Shown: piece by piece, positions 1 through 4,982 of the stretch
Layout of the letters: every line of letters starts with the position of its first letter
Position numbering within the stretch: the stretch's first letter is position 1
Notes under the pieces: model-generated
Seen by the model: only the letters and a program-made list of their open reading frames with translations
Told to the model about the DNA's origin: nothing
Databases searched by the model: none
Program-made: the position numbers and the translations under genes
DNA from: an uncultured Gammaproteobacteria bacterium
GTDB taxonomy: Bacteria > Pseudomonadota > Gammaproteobacteria > Pseudomonadales > DT-91
Assembly (NCBI GenBank): GCA_929200485.1
Contig: CAKMZU010000091.1
Coordinates: forward strand, 1 to 10,945
Direction of reading: 5' to 3'
DNA: 10,945 nucleotides

Positions 1-423
1 TCGACCATCCTCCATTTTTTTGTAACAATATTTCCTGAGCGATTCAAATTTTTGTTCAACTGGCAGGAAGCTGTCAATTTCAAAATAAATAACCTTTTGA
101 CCTACCTTGAATTTACTGGCCTTTTGTACAACGGATTTCCACCCATCAATAGAGGCGACTTCAATGTTATCAGCTCCAGGTATAGGCTGAATATCCGATA
201 TTACCCTTACGGTTGCCAGTTTCCTGATTGACTTAGGTTGATCTATTGAAACTTGCTGCTGCGCTTGAGATTCTTCTTGCTGTTCTTGCTGTTCTTGTTG
301 TTCTTCGGGCTGATTTGTGAGCATTAGAGAAGCTAAGATATAAAGCCCAATTTTACCTGCTTCTACTTGATCTATAAAAATAATTAAAACTGAAAAACAC
401 AAGGGTAAAATTTTAATTTTCAA
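1..423 (-). CDS. RNA ligase, DRB0094 (DraRnl/Rnl5) family, with N-terminal leader; 3' end beyond window
   Basis: This is the first 141 codons of a gene that runs off the left edge. Residues about 67-141 match, from memory, the N-terminal OB-fold domain of Deinococcus-type ATP-dependent RNA ligases: RKLATVRVISDIQPIPGADN, then a DGWK block, FKVGQKVIYFEIDSFLPV and FESLRKYCYKKMEDG. These enzymes seal 3'-OH/5'-phosphate RNA nicks. The nucleotidyltransferase domain with the catalytic lysine lies outside the window. I chose TTG at 423-421 as the start because an in-frame TAA lies four codons upstream and an AAGG Shine-Dalgarno sits 7 nt away. A start at the ATG at 324-322 has no visible RBS. The first 65 residues are unusual: K-I-K, a hydrophobic core (about 5-17), a possible signal cleavage after Val-Glu-Ala, a second hydrophobic stretch (about 25-35) and a Glu/Gln tract. 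The family assignment is strong; export is inference. Confidence 0.82.
   Translation of the reverse strand, partial: MKIKILPLCFSVLIIFIDQVEAGKIGLYILASLMLTNQPEEQQEQQEQQEESQAQQQVSIDQPKSIRKLATVRVISDIQPIPGADNIEVASIDGWKSVVQKASKFKVGQKVIYFEIDSFLPVEQKFESLRKYCYKKMEDGR
271..306 (-). repeat. Short CAA/CAG/GAA codon repeat encoding a Glu/Gln tract
   Basis: Imperfect tandem copies of a 9-base unit (TTCTTGCTG on the plus strand) encode EEQQEQQEQQEE in the RNA ligase. The tract forms a low-complexity linker between the hydrophobic leader and the OB-fold domain. Such repeats can change length by slippage. Confidence 0.6.
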
Positions 424-430
424 GATAACA

Positions 431-437
431 CCTTACT
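431..437 (-). promoter_or_regulatory. Shine-Dalgarno deciding the TTG start of the RNA ligase
   Basis: The minus strand reads AGTAAGG here, giving an AAGG core 7 nt before the TTG at 423. The TAA inside this motif is an in-frame stop, so translation cannot begin further upstream. This supports the leader-bearing start. Confidence 0.55.
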
Positions 438-458
438 TTTGTTCTTGTGAATTTTGAA

Positions 459-578
459 TGGGTAGATATGTTTATACACTGATCAACATTTAACCTTTTT
501 GAGCTATTAATAGGGTTAATTGGCGGTTTACCAAGCATAGGGCGCGCGCATTCCGGCTTTATTAACCTCATCTACCCA
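459..578. repeat. Nested imperfect inverted repeat
   Basis: TGGGTAGAT at 459-467 is the exact inverse of ATCTACCCA at 570-578. Inside it, GGTTAAT at 514-520 is the inverse of ATTAACC at 561-567. On the right the two arms are nearly contiguous, while on the left they are about 46 nt apart. The right arms lie inside the gene remnant at 528-650. Arms this short can arise by chance in a spacer of this size, so I hold this lightly. Confidence 0.3.
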
Positions 579-650
579 CTCGCTTTTCAAAAGAATCTTA
601 CTTTTAGTGCCTATTTGAATAGTGGGATTATTTGTTTCAAATAAAGTTCG
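528..650 (-). pseudogene. Remnant of an unidentified protein C-terminus (40 codons)
   Basis: Read on the minus strand from 650 to 528, this is 40 open codons ending in TAA, with an in-frame TAG immediately upstream (653-651) and no usable start codon near the 5' end. The translation looks like genuine protein and ends KSEWVDEVNKAGMRAPYAW. It is locally richer in G+C than the surrounding spacer. It has the same orientation as the RNA ligase, whose start lies about 100 nt downstream. I do not recognise the family. The simplest reading is the tail of a gene whose upstream part was lost or mutated. A chance open frame is possible. Confidence 0.45.
613..642. repeat. Perfect 7-bp inverted repeat upstream of crcB pair
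   Basis: ATTTGAA at 613-619 and TTCAAAT at 636-642 form a perfect 7-bp inverted repeat around a 16-nt spacer, about 210 nt before the first crcB gene. It could be an operator or a weak AT-rich hairpin, but it overlaps the gene remnant on the minus strand and may be incidental. Confidence 0.25.
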
Positions 651-851
651 CTATAAAAATAAGAGAGTTATAAAATAAAACGAATTAAATAAGCTAAAAG
701 GTACGGGGCGATTATGTATTGGCTCATTTTGTCGGTTTTCTCTTCTTATACAGATACTGATGAGCTCGTTAATAAGTAGTTTTGTGATTATAGAAAAGCG
801 CTACTTAATTTTTATATCATCCTTTCATTACTATGATCGTCAGAGCACCCA

Positions 852-1244
852 ATGATTTTTTTCTTTAATATCCTTATGGTATTTATCGGCGGTGCAGCGG
901 GTGCAGGTTGCCGCTTTAGCCTTGGTGAAATGCTTAAAAAGACCACTTTACCCGGTTGGATTGCTATCTTTTTTGCCAACCTGCTAGGCAGCTTTTTGAT
1001 TGGCTACATCACTGCCGTGAACCTGATGCCGTTGATGCAAACTCAGGATGCCTCTTTTATCTCATTAATTCAGCCGCTGATAGCGATCGGTTTTTGTGGG
1101 GGATTAACCACCTACAGTACCTTTTCAATGGATACGGTTTTTCTCTGGTTTGAGCAAAAATATTACCAAGCTATATTTAATATCTTTGGTTCTATCGGCT
1201 TATGTTTTATCGCTGTTTGTATTGGCATTCAGGTGGCAGCTTAA
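852..1244 (+). CDS. crcB: CrcB/Fluc fluoride channel subunit A
   Basis: This 130-residue inner-membrane protein has the four-helix plan and full length of the CrcB/Fluc family. These proteins assemble as antiparallel dimers and export fluoride passively, protecting enzymes such as enolase and pyrophosphatase. Visible family motifs are GGAAGAGCR with Arg21, ANLLGSFLIG with pore Asn43, and the TM3 break GFCGGLTTYSTFS (about 80-92). The first of the two pore-lining phenylalanines of TTFSTF is Tyr here (Tyr88), while the second is kept (Phe91). The stop lies 2 nt before the ATG of a second crcB gene, so the two are almost certainly cotranscribed and probably form a heterodimer. The upstream Shine-Dalgarno is weak. 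No riboswitch was recognised in front. Confidence 0.93.
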   Translation: MIFFFNILMVFIGGAAGAGCRFSLGEMLKKTTLPGWIAIFFANLLGSFLIGYITAVNLMPLMQTQDASFISLIQPLIAIGFCGGLTTYSTFSMDTVFLWFEQKYYQAIFNIFGSIGLCFIAVCIGIQVAA

Positions 1245-1246
1245 CC

Positions 1247-1738
1247 ATGCAAAATTTGACTCTCTTTCTTTGGGTAGCCGTTGGTGGGGGCTTGGGCACT
1301 GCAACACGTTTTGCGTTAACTGAGCTATTTAACTCGGCCTTCATGCCCACAATGCTTATTAATATTCTAGGCTCAGGTCTTATGGGCTACTTATTTATTT
1401 TGCTAGAAAAGCGATTAAGGAAGGATGGCAACAGCCGTCTGCCAGAAAATCTAGGCAAAGTTAATGCAAAAGCTAAACCCGCATTTTACGAGAAAGATCT
1501 AACGCTACAGGCAGTGGATCATTTTCGGGCCAATATCAAATTAAGTTATCTTTCGGCTTTTTTATTAACCGGGTTTCTTGGTGGATTCACGACTTTCAGT
1601 GCCTATAGCCTCTTTAATGTGACTCTTCTCCAACAAGGAAACACCCTCAGCTTTCTTATCAATTTAGTATTAACACCTGTATTAGCATTCGCTTGTTTTC
1701 TGCTAGGTTGCACCCTGGCACTAAAAAAGAAATCATAA
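1247..1738 (+). CDS. crcB: CrcB/Fluc fluoride channel subunit B with long TM2-TM3 insertion
   Basis: This 163-residue partner of the preceding crcB has Arg21 in GTATRF, Asn39 in LINILGSGLMG and the TM3 signature GFLGGFTTFSAYS (about 109-121). Here the first pore Phe is kept (Phe117) and the second is Tyr (Tyr120), the reverse of subunit A. I place the start at ATG 1247: AGGTGG at 1231-1236 is a good RBS, and the family N-terminus begins there. A start at 1202 would only add residues overlapping crcB A out of frame. Unusually, about 40 mostly charged residues (roughly 54-95) separate TM2 from TM3, making the protein longer than the usual 120-130 residues. The role of this insertion is unknown. 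Confidence 0.92.
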   Translation: MQNLTLFLWVAVGGGLGTATRFALTELFNSAFMPTMLINILGSGLMGYLFILLEKRLRKDGNSRLPENLGKVNAKAKPAFYEKDLTLQAVDHFRANIKLSYLSAFLLTGFLGGFTTFSAYSLFNVTLLQQGNTLSFLINLVLTPVLAFACFLLGCTLALKKKS

Positions 1739-1852
1739 GAAACGCAAAACGGTTTAAACTTCAAACATTTATCAGAGCATTGAGAGCTGGTACCGCAGCT
1801 TCTATTAGCAGATCAAGCGACATTTTTTGAACTTAATGAGCCTTAATGCCCC

Positions 1853-1879
1853 ATAGAATAATTATAAATTATTTTCTAT
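1853..1879. repeat. AT-rich inverted repeat just upstream of the 1890 gene
   Basis: ATAGAATAATT (1853-1863) faces AATTATTTTCTAT (1867-1879) across a 3-nt loop. The arms match except for two extra T residues on the right. It ends 10 nt before the ATG of the next gene, so it could fold in that mRNA leader, act as an operator, or serve as an AT-rich hairpin after the crcB pair. The G+C-poor stem argues against a strong terminator. Confidence 0.4.
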
Positions 1880-1889
1880 ACGGTTCATT

Positions 1890-2387
1890 ATGCACGCCAA
1901 AAGCTTCCCACTGATTCTATCGATTTTATTGACAAATACCTGTTGTTTTGCCACGAAATTTAAAGCCCATGATTCAATGGATACTGAAGCCAAAATTATA
2001 AGTCAATTAATAAAGTCCACAAATTTGGATGATAATTATTTAGTGCTGGGAAATAGTAACCAATTATCTATAAAATCTCTTCTTGATGAGACAGAACAGT
2101 ATCTTGAGGGCAAGCCTACCGAAGATATTGCTGTTATTTTCTCAACACTTAGATTAGAGGAATTTATTAAAATCACATTGAATTATGCCGTTAGTGAAGG
2201 CAAAAAGACAAACTACGGGATTAAAGTAAAAATCAAGGAGAGTATAAAAAATCTCAAGACCCTTAATAAAACCAGAGCATCATTATCAACACCTCGAAAT
2301 GATCGCGCTAATGTATCAATTACGACGTTAATTGCCATGTTAAAAAGATTAAAAAAAGAAATATCACCGATATTTTGCTTTACATAG
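1890..2387 (+). CDS. Hypothetical exported protein, possibly frameshifted near its 3' end
   Basis: I do not recognise this 165-residue protein. The N-terminus (MHAKSFPLILSILLTNTCCFA) looks like a Sec signal peptide, so the product is probably periplasmic or secreted. The rest is polar and Lys/Glu/Asn-rich, and is likely mostly helical. The reading frame ends shortly after a run of seven A (2351-2357). A -1 shift there opens 30 further codons to a TAA at 2447-2449, giving about 186 residues in total. That ending (KRNITDILLYIGEQ and onward) reads more like protein than the short native tail EISPIFCFT. The gene is visibly more AT-rich than the tesA-ybb region, consistent with accessory DNA. If extended, its end would lie 37 nt before the next gene. 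Confidence 0.6.
   Translation: MHAKSFPLILSILLTNTCCFATKFKAHDSMDTEAKIISQLIKSTNLDDNYLVLGNSNQLSIKSLLDETEQYLEGKPTEDIAVIFSTLRLEEFIKITLNYAVSEGKKTNYGIKVKIKESIKNLKTLNKTRASLSTPRNDRANVSITTLIAMLKRLKKEISPIFCFT
2351..2357 (+). other. A7 run: candidate -1 slippage site or frameshift mutation
   Basis: In the zero frame the context is TTA AAA AAA GAA, so the heptamer A AAA AAA is in the phase required for -1 tRNA slippage. After slipping, the next codon is AGA at 2357-2359 and the frame stays open to TAA 2447-2449. Eight A residues instead of seven would join the frames directly. The sequence alone cannot separate a sequencing error or mutation from functional slippage. Confidence 0.4.
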
Positions 2388-2486
2388 GTGAGCAAGCTGC
2401 AATAAAAATTGAGAATTCAAGGTTAAAATCTTACTTGAATCTATTTTAAAAGGTCAGGCACAGCGATAAATTATCTGTTTATATTC

Positions 2487-3278
2487 ATGTCAAAACATTG
2501 TCGATTTTTCAGTCATAATCCTCTTCTCAACCAACAATTCACCATCACCAGATATCAAGAATCTCAGGCGTCTATTTTTACAATTTTCTGGTATTTTTTC
2601 TTTTATAAAGAAGGTAATATTTCCACCTGTTACAATTATCAGAAAACAAGTGGGTATTCTTTAAATCATATAGATATTGGAGGAATCTTGACTAGAGGAA
2701 AATACGCAACCGTTACCAAACTCCCTTTTTCACAGGAGTCATCCAAAATATTAGTTTCATCACTAATAGAAAGCTTCAATAAATTAAGAAATGAAAACCT
2801 CCTGGGTTCAATATTAAATGAAGAATTTATTAGGAGCACTTCTGTCGACTTAGGAAAGCCAGGCTCAAATATGGATTCACAACTCTTACAACTCGGCAGC
2901 TCATGGTTAATTCATTGTGAATCGACCCATGGCTATCATTACCACTCATTCACAGCTGATGACCCTCAACTTAGTTATCGGAAAATTTTATTCTGTTGCA
3001 ATACTGGGTTTACTTTAGAGTTTTTCGAAATAGATCATAAAACTGAGAAACTGATAGACAACATGAAAGCAGAGAAATTTATTGTTTCAGAACCTTCCAT
3101 TGCTGAATTGGAGTTCGATGGGCGGATTGTCCATCGCTTCCGACCGCTGAATGGCGGCCACCTATTCGCGTACTCTATTCATTATAAAGATCTTTCTGAT
3201 GCTTCTGATGTTGCTGCTACTCAAACACATCCAGTTATGAATTTATCGCCAACATCACAATCAATCATCTTTGTGTAG
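2487..3278 (+). CDS. Hypothetical protein of unknown function
   Basis: This 263-residue reading frame has no signal peptide and no family I recognise. It contains an aromatic segment (about 30-41, IFTIFWYFFFYK), followed by mixed alpha/beta-looking sequence. A His-rich patch around residues 150-155 (HGYHYH) and several Cys residues are not in a motif I can name. It begins 99 nt after the zero-frame stop of the preceding gene (37 nt after the shifted one) and may share its transcript. The Shine-Dalgarno is weak. Its stop is only 6 nt from the stop of the convergent phospholipase gene, with no obvious terminator between them. Length and absence of competing frames support a real gene; the function is open. 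Confidence 0.65.
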   Translation: MSKHCRFFSHNPLLNQQFTITRYQESQASIFTIFWYFFFYKEGNISTCYNYQKTSGYSLNHIDIGGILTRGKYATVTKLPFSQESSKILVSSLIESFNKLRNENLLGSILNEEFIRSTSVDLGKPGSNMDSQLLQLGSSWLIHCESTHGYHYHSFTADDPQLSYRKILFCCNTGFTLEFFEIDHKTEKLIDNMKAEKFIVSEPSIAELEFDGRIVHRFRPLNGGHLFAYSIHYKDLSDASDVAATQTHPVMNLSPTSQSIIFV

Positions 3279-3284
3279 CCAACG

Positions 3285-4880
3285 TCAGGAGTCCTCAATC
3301 ACCCTAGATGAATCAATCATCCAGAATAGTTTTTGATCGGGCATCGCATGATGTCGACTAGCATTGAAAACCTCTAATGGTATCACCATAGCATCTTCCG
3401 CATGCCATATTGAAACATTAAATTTCGCCCCACTATCGACATCATCCCATTGCCATTTAATATTTTTTGCCGCCTTAAGGTAAGAGTTATGCACACATTG
3501 CATCATTTCTTTTGGAGGGGCTACATTATGATCATTAGTGACAATATCACCTAAACAAACGTAACCTGCCTGTGGGATTGGTCGCCAAATACTTAAATCA
3601 CTAGCTGCCCCGGATCCTTCATCATTCCAAACCCAGTTATAGCCTGTAGGCCTTGCAACACCTGGCTGAGCATCCTTAACGGTGATGGTTTTAATGGATT
3701 TTTCTCCTCGAGTTGACACCACAACATCCCCAAGGATTGAATACCCTTTTTCAGGCACAGGTCGTAGCATTTCTGCAAAATGATGGGCTTTTGTATTATT
3801 ACTGCTCCATATTGACAGGGATTGTGTGGTTTCTTTGTAATGTAATTTTTCATCAGGGATATTTGGCTCTCTTTGATTTAGTGCAATGGCCAACGGCAGC
3901 AGGGCGGTATATTCAAAGAAATCCGTTGTCATAATATTCGGGCGCATATCTGCTTCTACCCATTCAGTTACCCACTCTCCCATCAATGGCCTTAAATACT
4001 CCTGAGTCCACTTCAACAGGCTACCGGAACTAAAGATATTGGCTACATCTTTAGCGATGGTTGAAGTTTGGGGCGTAAAAGTAAACGCACTATAAAACAG
4101 CTTATCTCTAGGTGCCGTTTTTAATCCGGGATCAAATCGTCCAGAATGAGGCGAACCATTGATCAATCGATATTTAAGTGTCTCTGCGTCTTCTGTGTTC
4201 GCCCAAGTCCCTGTAAACTGGTGCGCCCCGCCGAAATAGCCTCTTCGATGACCATGCTCACTCGCTGCAGTAAATACCACAATAATATTGGTGTTTTGAC
4301 CAAATTCATCCTTCTTCCAGATATCCCCGAGGGTGATTTTCGCTAAAGGGATGGAATTATCAACCCTCTTATGACGCACATACAAATCAAATACATCAAT
4401 CATAGGTCCCTCATCATTTACTGAAGGCACTTTAGCCACTTCAAGGATGATTGGCTCCATGGGGTGGGCATTTGCAAAGTTTTTCACCTGGGATAAAGCA
4501 TCGTCCAGCTTCATGCCCACTAACCCATGCACTAACACAAAATGCCCATCATGTTTCAAAATACGCAAATCAAAATGACGAACACCCATCCTGAGCATGT
4601 GATGAAAATCGAAACTTTGCGCTTTTCCCCAGTCAGCAACAACCCCTTTTGCCAAACTATAAAAGGAGGGAGAATCAGGCGACAGATCAGAGTGGGAATT
4701 AAGGTTATAGGTTCCTGAATCGTGTGTTCCAGGGATAACCATATCCCTTAGCGTGGTTTCCGGGTGATCTTTCAGTACCGTATAAACCCAATCCTCATAG
4801 AATATATCGCTTGCCGAATGGCAAGCCAAAGAGCATGGAATAGCGATTAAAAAAAATATAAATGCCTTTACATTCTTCAT
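3285..4880 (-). CDS. Exported PI-PLC-like phosphodiesterase with C-terminal Vps62/DUF946-like module (copy 1)
   Basis: This is a 531-residue protein. Residues 1-23 form a Sec signal peptide with no good lipobox. Residues about 30-345 resemble bacterial PI-specific phospholipase C (PI-PLC X-like fold). The catalytic set is visible: His53-Asp54 in MVIPGTHDSGT, Asp104 and Arg106 in GVRHFDLR, and His118 in FVLVHG. These correspond to BcPLC His32, Asp33, Asp67, Arg69 and His82. Arg106 suggests the Ca2+-independent type. HPMEPIILEVAK and RPNIMTTDFFE are further family-like blocks. Residues about 355-525 show repeats of the Vps62/DUF946 kind, RPVPEKGYSILGD (373) and SIWRPIPQAGYVCLGD (from about 430), plus a weaker third near 489 (VSIWHAED). 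The likely activity is cleavage of phosphoinositide or a related phosphodiester outside the cytoplasm; the substrate is inferred. It lies 102 nt downstream of a paralogue. Confidence 0.87.
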   Translation of the reverse strand: MKNVKAFIFFLIAIPCSLACHSASDIFYEDWVYTVLKDHPETTLRDMVIPGTHDSGTYNLNSHSDLSPDSPSFYSLAKGVVADWGKAQSFDFHHMLRMGVRHFDLRILKHDGHFVLVHGLVGMKLDDALSQVKNFANAHPMEPIILEVAKVPSVNDEGPMIDVFDLYVRHKRVDNSIPLAKITLGDIWKKDEFGQNTNIIVVFTAASEHGHRRGYFGGAHQFTGTWANTEDAETLKYRLINGSPHSGRFDPGLKTAPRDKLFYSAFTFTPQTSTIAKDVANIFSSGSLLKWTQEYLRPLMGEWVTEWVEADMRPNIMTTDFFEYTALLPLAIALNQREPNIPDEKLHYKETTQSLSIWSSNNTKAHHFAEMLRPVPEKGYSILGDVVVSTRGEKSIKTITVKDAQPGVARPTGYNWVWNDEGSGAASDLSIWRPIPQAGYVCLGDIVTNDHNVAPPKEMMQCVHNSYLKAAKNIKWQWDDVDSGAKFNVSIWHAEDAMVIPLEVFNASRHHAMPDQKLFWMIDSSRVIEDS

Positions 4881-4887
4881 CTACCTT

Positions 4888-4893
4888 CTCCTT
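4888..4893 (-). promoter_or_regulatory. Strong Shine-Dalgarno of PI-PLC copy 1
   Basis: The minus strand reads AAGGAG 7 nt before the ATG at 4880. This fixes the start and predicts efficient initiation. The paralogue upstream has only a partial AGGG site. Confidence 0.65.
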
Positions 4894-4982
4894 CATCAAT
4901 AAGTCAATATTGGATAAGAGAACCCTTATAAAATTAGAGTAGATTAAACTATTTAGTTCATTTATAACTTAATTTGTATAAA

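Larger units (their letters stand above)
424..851. other. Gene-poor spacer between divergent RNA ligase and crcB genes
   Basis: No intact gene is visible. The stretch holds a C-terminal gene remnant (528-650, minus), two sets of inverted repeats (459-578 and 613-642) and AT-rich sequence. It must contain the divergent promoters for the RNA ligase and the crcB pair, but I could not assign confident -35/-10 boxes. I looked for the fluoride riboswitch (crcB motif) expected before such genes and found no convincing match. Confidence 0.6.

Noticed and set aside
714..779. A 21-codon open frame starting MYWLILSVFSS with an AAAAGG about 12 nt upstream.
   Set aside because: It is too short and unsupported to call a gene, and such frames are common by chance in AT-rich spacers.
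690..851. Possible fluoride riboswitch (crcB motif) before the crcB pair, prompted by GGCGAT near 707 and CTGATGAGC near 757.
   Set aside because: The paired GGnG/CnCC stem, the AUAAA joint and the pseudoknot pairing of the crcB motif cannot be assembled from these pieces. A covariance model scan of 600-851 would be decisive.
1202..1246. Upstream ATG extending the second crcB by 15 residues.
   Set aside because: It overlaps the end of the first crcB out of frame, lacks the family N-terminus, and the ATG at 1247 has a good RBS.
1783..1802. Hairpin AGCTG/CAGCT after the crcB pair as a rho-independent terminator.
   Set aside because: The stem is only 5 bp and is not followed by a T tract.
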